DNA of 64,000 bases from DATJPY01 sp035506135 (GTDB lineage Bacteria; Myxococcota_A; UBA9160; PR03), in NCBI GenBank assembly GCA_035506135.1, contig DATJPY010000103.1:17949-81948 (forward strand), given 5' to 3'. Below are positions 53,510-61,695 of the stretch, in pieces. The notes below the pieces were generated by a model. The model was not told the DNA's origin, did no database searches, and saw only the letters and a program-made list of their open reading frames with translations. Every line of letters begins with the position of its first letter. The stretch's first letter is position 1. The position numbers and the translations under genes were made by a program.

Positions 53510-54142
53510 CTAGTCGCGCGGCCGCACCGACACGAAGCGGTTGCCGCGCTCGTAGAAGCGCCACGGCTTCGCGGCCCAGGCGCCCGCGTACTCCACGTGG
53601 ATGCGGTGCGAGCGGCCGATCCGCCCGGCGGGGCGGTCGGACTCCTCGAGGAAGAGACCGCCCCGGCAGAGGTCGCGGCCGTAGTCGGCGCGGCCGATGG
53701 CGAGCGCATGCGTGAGCTTGCCCGGCCCGTTGGTGAGCTCGCGCGAGTGGACCGCCCGCCCTCGCCGGCGCGCCATCAATTCGAGCCCGCGCAGCGGCTC
53801 GAGCGCCCGGATCAATACCGCGTGCGGCTCGCCCTCCGACGCGACCACCAGGTTCATCGCCCAGCTGGTCCCGTAGAGGAGATAGACGTAGGCGTGTCCG
53901 GGCGCTCCGTACATCGCCGCGGTGCGCCGGGTGAGCCCGTGCCAGCTGTGCGCGGCCCGGTCCGCCGGCCCGCGATAGGCCTCGACCTCGACGATGCGGC
54001 CGGCCGCCTCGCCGTCGGGACCGCGATGCACCAGCACCTTGCCGATGCACGCGCGCGCGACGGCGAGCACCGGCCGCGCGTAGAAGTCGCGCCCGATCCG
54101 GGCGGGTCTGCGCGATCGAGAGTCGTCGGGACGCCGCGGCAT
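53510..54142 (-). CDS. mpg: 3-methyladenine DNA glycosylase (AAG/MPG family)
   Basis: A 210-residue protein of the Aag fold. Family blocks: RDFYARPVLAVARACIGKVLV, IVEVEAYRGPADRAAHS (catalytic Glu), GHAYVYLLYG, and LTNGPGKLTHALAIG. It excises alkylated purines from DNA. The first 15 residues are an Arg-rich extension. It lies 30 bases downstream of comF in the same direction. Confidence 0.93.
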   Translation of the reverse strand: MPRRPDDSRSRRPARIGRDFYARPVLAVARACIGKVLVHRGPDGEAAGRIVEVEAYRGPADRAAHSWHGLTRRTAAMYGAPGHAYVYLLYGTSWAMNLVVASEGEPHAVLIRALEPLRGLELMARRRGRAVHSRELTNGPGKLTHALAIGRADYGRDLCRGGLFLEESDRPAGRIGRSHRIHVEYAGAWAAKPWRFYERGNRFVSVRPRD

Positions 54143-54172
54143 CGACTCCTCCGGATGCGGCGAGGGGCGATC

Positions 54173-54865
54173 CTACAGCGTCCGCGCCACGCAGACCGCC
54201 ACGACGCGCCGCGCCCCGGCGCGGCGCAGGGCGCGCGCCGCCTCGGCGAGCGTGGCGCCGGTGGTGACGACGTCGTCCACCAGTGCCACTCGAGGCGGGA
54301 TGCGCGCACGCGGGCCGGCCGCGAAGGCGCCGCGCACGTTGCGGCGGCGCTCGCGCCGGTCGAGCCCGGTCTGGCTGGCCGTGGGTCGGAGCTGCGCCAG
54401 CGCGCGGGGGTCGGCCGGGACCCGAAGCGCGCGCGCCAGCGCGAGCGCGAGCTCGCCCGCCGGATGGAAGCCCCGCTCGCGGAGCCGGCGCTCGTGCATC
54501 GGCACCGCCACGACCAGGTCGACCTCCGGCTCCGTGAGCCGCCGCGCGGCGTCGGCGAGCAGCGCCGCCGCCAGCGCACCGGGGCGCGCATCGAGGCTCG
54601 CGAGCCCGGCCGCGGGGTACTTGAAGCGGCGGATCCACGCCGCCGCCTCGCCGGCGAACGCGACCTCGGCGGCGACCTGCGCCAGCGGCCCGCGATCGCA
54701 CGCCGGGCAGAGGCCGTCCGCGCCGACCGCGGAGGTCTGGCAGAGACGGCAGCCGCCCGGCGGAAGCCGCGGCAGCGCGACCGAACAGGGCGTGCAGAGC
54801 GCGCGCGCACCTCCCATCCCGTCGCCGCAGCGCGCGCAGGCGCGCGGCAGGAACAGGTCGAGCAT
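54173..54865 (-). CDS. comF: ComF-family phosphoribosyltransferase-like protein
   Basis: About 230 residues. The N-terminal zinc region has four CxxC-like pairs (CARCGDG, CTPC, CRLC, CPAC). The C-terminal PRTase domain has the PRPP loop VALVDDVVTTGATL. ComF proteins act in DNA uptake or purine salvage. The ATG at 54865 (MLDLFLPRAC) fits the family start and has GGAG upstream; a GTG at 54886 would add seven residues. Confidence 0.9.
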   Translation of the reverse strand: MLDLFLPRACARCGDGMGGARALCTPCSVALPRLPPGGCRLCQTSAVGADGLCPACDRGPLAQVAAEVAFAGEAAAWIRRFKYPAAGLASLDARPGALAAALLADAARRLTEPEVDLVVAVPMHERRLRERGFHPAGELALALARALRVPADPRALAQLRPTASQTGLDRRERRRNVRGAFAAGPRARIPPRVALVDDVVTTGATLAEAARALRRAGARRVVAVCVARTL

Positions 54866-54928
54866 CGCGCTCCACAGCGCTCGCACTTCGCTCTCCGCAC
54901 GGGACTCGGGGTGAGCTCGACCGCGTTC

Positions 54929-56506
54929 TTATGAGCTTCGCTCGCCTTCGGCTCGCTGCGCGCCGCCTCCGGCGGCTTGCACGACGAGGCTCCGACCCGT
55001 CATCTCGGCCGGGGCCGGGAGCCCCAGCAGCTCGAGCACGGTCGGCGCGAGATCGGAGAGGCCGCCATCGCGCAGCCGCCGCCCGCGCGCATCGCCGGTG
55101 ATCCACCAGATCGGAACGGGGTTGGTGGTGTGCGCGGTGTGCGGGCCGCCGCTCGCCGGATCGATCATGCACTCGCAGTTGCCGTGGTCCGCCGTCACGA
55201 GGGCGTTGCCGCCGAGCGCCAGCACGCGCTCGGCGATGCGGTCCAGGCAGTGATCCACCGTCTCGACCGCCTTTACCGCCGCCGACAGCATCCCGGTGTG
55301 ACCGACCATGTCGGGGTTGGCGAAGTTGATCAGCACGAACGCGTAGTCGCGTTCGTCGAGGCGCGCGAGCAGCTCGCGCGTCAGCGGCTCCGCGCTCATC
55401 TCGGGCTTCTGGTCGTACGTCGCGACGTCGCGCGGCGACGGGACGAGCACGCGGTCCTCGCCGGCGAAGGGCTCCTCCCTGCCGTTGTTGAAGAAGAAGG
55501 TGACGTGCGCGTACTTCTCGGTCTCCGCCATGCGGAGCTGTGGAAGGCGCGCCTCGGCGAGGAGCTCGCCGAGGATGTGCTTCGGCATCTCGGACGGGAA
55601 TGCGACCGGAAGCGCGAGCTCCGCGTCGTACTCGGTCAGGCAGACGAAGCGCTCGAGACGCGCGACCTTTGCGCGCGACAGCTTGCCCTCGAAGCGCTCG
55701 GGCAGCGCGCCGGTGAGCGCGTTCGTGAGCTCGCGCGCGCGATCGGCGCGGAAGTTGAAGAAGAGGGCGACGTCGCCGTCGGCGAGCGGCGCGCCGCCGT
55801 CGACGACCGTCGGCTGCACGAACTCGTCGCCCTCGTCGCGCGCGTAGGCCGCCTGCACCGCCGCGCGCGCGTCGGCGGCTGGCAAGCCCTCCCGGCACAC
55901 GATGGCGCGATAGGCGCGCTCGATGCGCTCCCAGCGGTTGTCGCGGTCCATCGCCCAGTAGCGGCCGATCACCGTCGCGACATGGCCGCCCGCGGCGTCG
56001 AGCGCGGGCAGCACGCGGTCGAGGTGCGCGAGCGCCGAGCGCGGCGGCGTGTCGCGGCCGTCCAGGAAGGCGTGCAGCACGGGCCGGACGCCGCGGCTCC
56101 GGCAGGCTTCGAACAGCGCGATCAGGTGCTCGTCGGAACTGTGGACGCCGCCGTCCGAGACGAGGCCCAGCAGGTGGAGGCGTCCGAGGCCGCGCGCCGC
56201 CACGTCGAGCGCGTCGCGGATCGCGGGGACGCGCGCCGCCCCGCCGCTCGCGAACGCCTTCGAGATGCGCGTCATGTCCATCTCGACGATGCGGCCGGCG
56301 CCCATCGTCATGTGGCCGACCTCGGAGTTGCCCATCTGCCCCGGCGGCAGGCCCACCGCCTCGCCCGACGTCTCGAGGCGCGCGTGCGGGTAGTCGCGGT
56401 TGGCGCGCGCGAAGAAGGGCGCGTGCGCGCGCGCCGTCGCGTCGCCGGGACCGCCGTCGCCGAGGCCGAAGCCGTCGAGCACGACGAGCAGCACGGGCCT
56501 TCTCAT
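54929..56506 (-). CDS. gpmI: 2,3-bisphosphoglycerate-independent phosphoglycerate mutase
   Basis: A 525-residue enzyme. Metal Asp11 lies in VVLDGFG, the phospho-Ser in MGNSEVGH (Ser61), and VTADHGNCE late in the sequence supplies the other manganese site. It interconverts 3- and 2-phosphoglycerate. The usual family end near GRSLV is followed here by VVQAAGGGAQRAEGERSS, of which the last 14 residues are encoded by repeat copy E. ATG at 56506 overlaps the rsfS stop; an upstream in-frame ATG would add 20 unlike residues. Confidence 0.95.
   Translation of the reverse strand: MRRPVLLVVLDGFGLGDGGPGDATARAHAPFFARANRDYPHARLETSGEAVGLPPGQMGNSEVGHMTMGAGRIVEMDMTRISKAFASGGAARVPAIRDALDVAARGLGRLHLLGLVSDGGVHSSDEHLIALFEACRSRGVRPVLHAFLDGRDTPPRSALAHLDRVLPALDAAGGHVATVIGRYWAMDRDNRWERIERAYRAIVCREGLPAADARAAVQAAYARDEGDEFVQPTVVDGGAPLADGDVALFFNFRADRARELTNALTGALPERFEGKLSRAKVARLERFVCLTEYDAELALPVAFPSEMPKHILGELLAEARLPQLRMAETEKYAHVTFFFNNGREEPFAGEDRVLVPSPRDVATYDQKPEMSAEPLTRELLARLDERDYAFVLINFANPDMVGHTGMLSAAVKAVETVDHCLDRIAERVLALGGNALVTADHGNCECMIDPASGGPHTAHTTNPVPIWWITGDARGRRLRDGGLSDLAPTVLELLGLPAPAEMTGRSLVVQAAGGGAQRAEGERSS
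54935..54976 (-). repeat. dispersed two-hairpin element, copy E, at the 3' end of gpmI
   Basis: On the minus strand: GCCGCC-GGA-GGCGGC, GCGCAGCGA, GCC-GAA-GGC, GAGCGAAGC. It is translated in the same frame as copy C (A-Q-R-...-E-R-S-S), and the gpmI stop TAA follows three bases after its end. Confidence 0.85.
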
Positions 56507-56874
56507 CGGACCCGCTTCTCCGCCGGCGCCGCGTGCGGGAGCGCTAGCTGGGGTGCGTCGCTCCACAGCCGCTCGATGTCGTAGTGGGCGCGCGACTCGG
56601 GCTGGAAGACGTGGACGATCACGTCGTCGAGGTCGATCAGCACCCAGCGCCCTTCCGGATAGCCCTCGACGCCGAGCACGGGCTCGCCGGCCTCGCGCAT
56701 CGCCTTCTCGATCGAGTCGGCGACGGCGCGCACCTGGCGATCGGAGCGGCCGGTCGCGACGACGAACACGTCGGCGAACGAGGACAGCTCCTTGACGTCG
56801 AGCGCGACGACATCCTCCGCCTTCACCACGAGCGCCGCATCCACCGCGAGCCGCGTCTTCTCCGCCGCGTTCAT
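56503..56874 (-). CDS. rsfS: ribosomal silencing factor
   Basis: A 123-residue RsfS/Iojap protein. Key parts: VVALDVKELSSFADVFVVATG, SDRQVRAVADSIE, and GRWVLIDLDDVIVHVF. It binds L14 (uL14) and blocks subunit joining in starvation. Start overlaps nadD stop (ATGA) and its stop overlaps the gpmI start. Confidence 0.95.
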   Translation of the reverse strand: MNAAEKTRLAVDAALVVKAEDVVALDVKELSSFADVFVVATGRSDRQVRAVADSIEKAMREAGEPVLGVEGYPEGRWVLIDLDDVIVHVFQPESRAHYDIERLWSDAPQLALPHAAPAEKRVR

Positions 56875-57548
56875 CCGCCGCTTCGCGCTCCCCCGTATGC
56901 GCCGCTCTCCAGTGCCGCCCGGCGCACCGCTTCCGGGAGGAGATAGCGCACGGAGCGGCCCTCCCGCAGTCGGCGCCGCACGTCGGACGACGAGACGTCG
57001 AAGCCCGTGATCTCCACCAGGCGGAGCCACGTCGGCGCCACGCGGTGGCGGCCCGAGCGCCCGTCGGCGGCGATCGCGACGTCCTCCTTCACGACGTCCG
57101 GCAGCCAGTCGCCGAGATGTCCGCCGCGCAGCGGCGGGCGCGTCGTCACGGCGTAGCTCGTGAGCCGGAAGAGCTCGCGCGGCTCGCGCCAGGTCCCCAT
57201 CTCGGCGAAGGCGTCGCAGCCGACCAGGAACACCAGCTCGCTGTCGACGCGCGCGCGCAGCGCGCGCAGCGTGTCGACCAGGTACGAGGCGCCACCGCGC
57301 TCCACCTCGATCGGGTCGACGGCGAAGCGCGGGTTGCCTTCGACCGCGAGGCGGACCCACGCGAGCCGCAGCGCCGCGGGCGCGATCGGATCGCCGGGAT
57401 CCTCGGCCTTGTGAGGCGGCTGCGCGCTCGGCACGAACAGCACGCGCTCGAGCCCGATCGCCTCGGCGGCCTCCTCGGCCGCGCGCAGGTGTCCGACGTG
57501 GATCGGGTTGAAGGTCCCGCCGTAGATCCCGATCCGCTTCGCGTTCAC
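56871..57548 (-). CDS. nadD: nicotinate-nucleotide adenylyltransferase
   Basis: A 225-residue enzyme. IGIYGGTFNPIHVGHL is the nucleotidyltransferase GxFxPxHxGH motif, FVPSAQPPHK binds nicotinate mononucleotide, and ISSSDVR-like VSSSDVRRRL closes the ATP site. It makes deamido-NAD. GTG start overlaps the proA stop. The nadD-rsfS pair is widespread. Confidence 0.95.
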   Translation of the reverse strand: MNAKRIGIYGGTFNPIHVGHLRAAEEAAEAIGLERVLFVPSAQPPHKAEDPGDPIAPAALRLAWVRLAVEGNPRFAVDPIEVERGGASYLVDTLRALRARVDSELVFLVGCDAFAEMGTWREPRELFRLTSYAVTTRPPLRGGHLGDWLPDVVKEDVAIAADGRSGRHRVAPTWLRLVEITGFDVSSSDVRRRLREGRSVRYLLPEAVRRAALESGAYGGARSGG

Positions 57549-58810
57549 TCGCGGAGCTGGCCGTCGCCGAAGAGCACGAACTTCTGCGCGGTGAGCCCTT
57601 CGAGACCCATCGGGCCGTAGGCGTGCAGCTTCGAGGTCGAGATGCCGATCTCGGCGCCCAGGCCGAGCCGGTAGCCGTCGGAGAAGGCGGTGGAGCAGTT
57701 GACGCCCACGGTCGAGGAGTCGACCCGCCGCACGAACGCCTGCGAGCTCGCGTAGTCGTTGGTGACGATCACGTCGGTGTGGTTGGAGCCGAACTCGCGG
57801 ATGTGCGCGATCGCCTGATCGAGATCGTCGACCACGCGCACCGCCAGGATCGGCGCGAGGTACTCCGCGCGCCAGTCGTCCTCGCCGGCCGGCTTCGCAT
57901 CTCCGTAGAGCGCGCAGGTTCGCGGGCAGCCGCGGATCTCGACCCCCTCCTCGTGCAACCCCTTCAGCACGCGGGGCAGCAGGCGGCCCGCGCCGTCGCG
58001 GTGGACCAGCAGCGTCTCGAGCCCGTTGCACACCGCCATCTGGCGGATCTTCGAATCGCGCACGATCGCGGCCGCCATCTCCTCGTCCGCGCTGGCGTCG
58101 AGGAAGATGTGACACACCCCGGCGTCGTGTTTGATCACGGGGATGGTCGAGCGCTCGACGACCCGGCGGATCAGACCGGGCCCGCCGCGCGGGATCACCA
58201 GATCGATGAAGCGGTCCTGCACGAGCAGCACGTCGATCGCTGCGCGGTCCGTGGTCGACACCAGCGCCACGGCGTCCTCGGGAATGCCGACGTCGCTCGC
58301 CGCGCCGCGCAGCTCGGCCCCGAGCGCGAGGTTCGAGCGGATCGCCTCGGACCCGCCGCGCAGGATCACGGCATTGCCGGCCTTCACGCAGAGCGCCGCG
58401 GCGTCGACGGTCACGTTGGGCCGCGACTCGTAGATGATCGCGATCACGCCGAGCGGGATGCGCATGCGGCCGACGCGGAGCCCGTTCGGGCGCACCGAGA
58501 GCTCGGCGATCTCGCCGACGGGATCGGGCAGCGCGGCCACGTCGCGCAGCCCGGCGACCATGCTCGACCACTTGTCGCCCGACAGCGCCAGCCGCGCCAC
58601 CATCGGCGCTTCGAGGCCGGCGCCCTCGGCCGCGCGCAGGTCCTCGCGATTGGCCTCGAGGATGCGCGCTCGCGCCGCATCGAGCCGCTCGGCCGCGCGC
58701 AGGATCCAGCGGTCCTTCTGCGCGCGCGAGAGCCGCGCCGTCTCGTGGGAGGCCGCCCGCGCGGCGCGCGCCAGCTCGACGATCGACTGCTCGAGGGGGA
58801 CGTGGGCCAT
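57545..58810 (-). CDS. proA: glutamate-5-semialdehyde dehydrogenase (gamma-glutamyl phosphate reductase)
   Basis: A 421-residue enzyme of normal length. PLGVIAIIYESRPNVT binds cofactor, VCNGLETLL holds the catalytic Cys, and EFGSNHTDVIVTND and GLGAEIGISTSKLHA are conserved near the end. It reduces gamma-glutamyl phosphate in proline synthesis. It lies 53 bases downstream of proB. Confidence 0.96.
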   Translation of the reverse strand: MAHVPLEQSIVELARAARAASHETARLSRAQKDRWILRAAERLDAARARILEANREDLRAAEGAGLEAPMVARLALSGDKWSSMVAGLRDVAALPDPVGEIAELSVRPNGLRVGRMRIPLGVIAIIYESRPNVTVDAAALCVKAGNAVILRGGSEAIRSNLALGAELRGAASDVGIPEDAVALVSTTDRAAIDVLLVQDRFIDLVIPRGGPGLIRRVVERSTIPVIKHDAGVCHIFLDASADEEMAAAIVRDSKIRQMAVCNGLETLLVHRDGAGRLLPRVLKGLHEEGVEIRGCPRTCALYGDAKPAGEDDWRAEYLAPILAVRVVDDLDQAIAHIREFGSNHTDVIVTNDYASSQAFVRRVDSSTVGVNCSTAFSDGYRLGLGAEIGISTSKLHAYGPMGLEGLTAQKFVLFGDGQLRE

Positions 58811-58863
58811 GGGCTGCTCGAGTCCGCTGGATCTCCAGGGTCTATCGGCTCGGCGCCGGGGTC

Positions 58864-59991
58864 TCACGAGATCACGACGAGATCGTCGCGATGGATCACC
58901 TCGCCGCCGTTCGAGTAGCCTAGCACCTGGTGGATCTGCCGCGTCGGGAGGCCCTGGATGCGCTTCACGTCCTGAGCCGAGTAGGCCACCAGGCCGCGCG
59001 CCACCTCCTGCCCCGCCGGGTCGATGCAGCTCACCGCGTCGCCGATGCCGAACTCGCCGCGCACCTCGGTGATGCCGGCCGGCAACAGGCTGCGGCCGCG
59101 CTCGCGGAGCGCCTGCGCCGCGCCCTCGTCGACGCGCAGCTCGCCGCGCGGCCGCGCGGTGAAGGCGAGCCAGTGCTTGCGGCTCGCGAGGCGGTCCTCG
59201 CGGGCACCGGGCAGGAAGAGCGTCCCCTCGTCCGCGCCGGCGGCCACGCGCAGGAGCGCACCGCGGCGCCGGCCGTTGGCGACGACGGTGGCCGCCCCGG
59301 AGAGCGCCGCGGTCCGCGCCGCCTGCAGCTTCGTCACCATTCCACCGCGCCCGAAGGCGTGCTCCGAGCCGCGCGCTGCGCTCTCGATCTGTCGCGTGAT
59401 CGCCGGCACGACGTCGTAGCGGGCCGGCGCCGGGCGGCCGGGCTGCGGGGGCTCGCGGTAGAGCCCGTCCACGTCGGTGAGCAGCACGAGCAGCTCGGCC
59501 CCGACCAGGTTCACGACCGTCGCCGAGAGGTTGTCGTTGTCGCCGAAGCGGATCTCCTCGGTCGACGTGGTGTCGTTCTCGTTGACGACCGGGACGACAC
59601 CGAGCCGCAGCAGCGTCATCAGGGTGTGTCGGGCGTTCAGGAAGCGCTCGCGGTTCTCGAGGCCGGCGCGCGTCACCAGCACCTGCGCCACCTGGCGCCC
59701 GCGCCGCGCGAAGCCGAGCCGGTAGCGCTCCATGAGCGCGATCTGCCCGACCGCGGCCGCGGCCTGCTTCTCCGGGATCGACCGGCCCGGGTGGTCCCAG
59801 CCGAGGCGGTGGGATCCGAGCGCAATGGCGCCCGACGAGACCACCACGACCTGGCGGTCCGCATCGGAGAGCTCGGCCACCTGGCGGATCAGCTCGGTGA
59901 AGACGCGCGGGCGCACCGCGCCGTCGGCGGTGAGGATCGAGGAGCCCACCTTGACGACGAGGCGCTGCGCGTCCCGCGCGAGCTCCCTCAC
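58864..59991 (-). CDS. proB: glutamate 5-kinase with PUA domain
   Basis: A 375-residue protein. The amino-acid kinase part has VVKVGSSILT, VVSSGAIALG, PVVNENDTTS and FGDNDNLSA. Residues about 285-375 are the PUA domain (ELRVDEGAAQAL, LPAGITEVRGEF, GLVAYSAQDV). It phosphorylates glutamate for proline synthesis and is usually inhibited by proline. Start overlaps the obgE stop (ATGA). Confidence 0.96.
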   Translation of the reverse strand: MRELARDAQRLVVKVGSSILTADGAVRPRVFTELIRQVAELSDADRQVVVVSSGAIALGSHRLGWDHPGRSIPEKQAAAAVGQIALMERYRLGFARRGRQVAQVLVTRAGLENRERFLNARHTLMTLLRLGVVPVVNENDTTSTEEIRFGDNDNLSATVVNLVGAELLVLLTDVDGLYREPPQPGRPAPARYDVVPAITRQIESAARGSEHAFGRGGMVTKLQAARTAALSGAATVVANGRRRGALLRVAAGADEGTLFLPGAREDRLASRKHWLAFTARPRGELRVDEGAAQALRERGRSLLPAGITEVRGEFGIGDAVSCIDPAGQEVARGLVAYSAQDVKRIQGLPTRQIHQVLGYSNGGEVIHRDDLVVIS

Positions 59992-61076
59992 GGGCCCACC
60001 GGGGCGGGCGCAGCGGCCGACTCGCCGCGCGCCGCGGCGGCATCCTCGGCGTCGAGCGCCCGGGCGAGCGCCGCGACGAGCGCCTCGCAGCCGAGCCCGG
60101 TGGCGCCCGAGATGCGCAGCACCGCGCGCCCCTCGGAGCGCAGCGCCGCCTCGAGCGGAGCCAGGTGCGCGTCGCGCTCGTCCTCCGGGATCAGGTCGAC
60201 CTTGTTGAGCGCGACGAGCTCCACGCGCTGCGCGAGGCTCGACGCGTAGGCGGCGAGCTCCCCGCGGATCGCGCGGTGGTCGGCGAGGGGGTCGCGGCCC
60301 TCGAGCGGCGCGGCGCCGACGTCGAGCAGGTGAACCAGCACGCGTGTGCGCTCGACGTGACGCAGAAAGCGGTCGCCGAGGCCGGCGCCCTCGCTCGCGC
60401 CCTCGATCAGGCCGGGGATGTCCGCGACCACGAAGCGGCGCTCGCCGGCCTCCACCACGCCGAGCGAGGGCACGAGCGTCGTGAAGGGGTAGGCGCCCAC
60501 GCGCGGCCGCGCCGCCGAGAGGCGCCGCAGCAGCGTCGACTTGCCGGCGTTGGGAAGGCCGACCAGGCCGACGTCGGCGATCAGCTTGAGCGAGAGCCGC
60601 AGCCGTGCGCTCTGGCCGGCGCGGCCGGGCTCGGCGGTGTCGGGTGCCTGGCGGGTCGGGGTCGCGAAGTGGCGATTGCCGCGCCCGCCGCGCCCGCCGC
60701 GGGCGACGACGAAGCGCTGACCGTGCGCCAGCAGATCGACGCGCGGGGGTGCGCCCTCGGCGGCGTCTGCGTCGTACACGAGCGTTCCGACCGGCAGCGG
60801 CACCTCGAGCGAGGCTCCCTTGCGGCCGTCGCGGCCGTTGCCGCCGCCGGGCGCCCCGTCACCCGCTCGCAGCGAGGGACGGAGCCGCGGGTCCAGCAGC
60901 GTCGAGAGGTTCCGGTCGGCGACCAGCACGACGTCGCCGCCGCGTCCGCCGTCGCCGCCGTCGGGCCCTCCGCGCGGCACGAACTTCTCGCGGCGGAAGC
61001 TCGCGCTGCCGTCGCCCCCGCGCCCGGCCGCGACCTCGATCACGGCCTCGTCGATGAAGCTGTCGTGGGTCTTCAT
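59988..61076 (-). CDS. obgE: Obg-family GTPase
   Basis: A 362-residue protein. The glycine-rich Obg fold occupies 1-160 (GGRGGDVVLVAD, AGDGAPGGGNGRDG). The G domain has GLPNAGKSTLL (P-loop), DIPGLIEGAS (G3), NKVDL (G4) and ISGATGLG. Obg binds the 50S subunit and links ribosome assembly to growth. The usual position after rpmA is kept. Confidence 0.96.
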   Translation of the reverse strand: MKTHDSFIDEAVIEVAAGRGGDGSASFRREKFVPRGGPDGGDGGRGGDVVLVADRNLSTLLDPRLRPSLRAGDGAPGGGNGRDGRKGASLEVPLPVGTLVYDADAAEGAPPRVDLLAHGQRFVVARGGRGGRGNRHFATPTRQAPDTAEPGRAGQSARLRLSLKLIADVGLVGLPNAGKSTLLRRLSAARPRVGAYPFTTLVPSLGVVEAGERRFVVADIPGLIEGASEGAGLGDRFLRHVERTRVLVHLLDVGAAPLEGRDPLADHRAIRGELAAYASSLAQRVELVALNKVDLIPEDERDAHLAPLEAALRSEGRAVLRISGATGLGCEALVAALARALDAEDAAAARGESAAAPAPVGP

Positions 61077-61113
61077 GGGCTGCGCTCCTGGCGCCCGCCC
61101 AAGGGCCGCGGAG

Positions 61114-61368
61114 CTAGGCCGCCGGCTCGACGCGCGCGACGACCCGGCCCTTCGACTCGCCGTAGTGCACGGTGCCGTCGCACAGCGCGAAGAGCGTGTA
61201 GTCCCTGCCGAGGCCGACGTTGCGGCCCGGATGCACGCGCGTTCCCACCTGGCGCACCAGGATGGTGCCCGCGTGGACCTGCTCGCCCGCGAAGATCTTG
61301 ACGCCGCGCCGCTGCCCGTGGCTGTCGCGGCCGTTGCGACTGCTGCCCTGTCCCTTCTTGTGGGCCAT
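61114..61368 (-). CDS. rpmA: 50S ribosomal protein L27
   Basis: An 84-residue bL27. It opens AHKKGQGSSRNGRDSHGQRRG and has GTRVHPGRNVGLGRDYTLFA. There is no N-terminal extension needing Prp-type cleavage; the mature AHKK end directly follows Met. Confidence 0.98.
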   Translation of the reverse strand: MAHKKGQGSSRNGRDSHGQRRGVKIFAGEQVHAGTILVRQVGTRVHPGRNVGLGRDYTLFALCDGTVHYGESKGRVVARVEPAA

Positions 61369-61380
61369 CGATTCGCCGCC

Positions 61381-61695
61381 CTAGCCTTCGATCCGCTCGA
61401 CGCGGATCTGCGTGTAGTCCTGCCGGTGCCCCTGCTTGCGGCGATAGCGCTTGCGCCGCTTGTACTTGAAGACAGTGATCTTCTCGCCGCGCCCCTGGCC
61501 GGTGATGGTGGCGATCACGCGGGCGCCGGCGACGGTCGGCGCGCCGACCCGAGTCGCGCCCTCACCGCCCACGAGCAGCACGTCGGCGAGCTCGATCTGC
61601 TCGCCGATGCCACCCGGCAGCCGATCGACCCAGAGGGCATCGCCCGGCGTCACCCGGACCTGCCTGCCCCCACTTCGCACTACCGCGTACGTCAC
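61381..61695 (-). CDS. rplU: 50S ribosomal protein L21
   Basis: A 104-residue bL21 with YAVVRSGGRQVRVTPGD at the start and KRRKRYRRKQGHRQDYTQIRV at the end, the latter in the usual basic C-terminal loop. Its ATG overlaps the stop of rng, so the normal free leader of rplU is absent here and translation is probably coupled to rng. Confidence 0.98.
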   Translation of the reverse strand: MTYAVVRSGGRQVRVTPGDALWVDRLPGGIGEQIELADVLLVGGEGATRVGAPTVAGARVIATITGQGRGEKITVFKYKRRKRYRRKQGHRQDYTQIRVERIEG

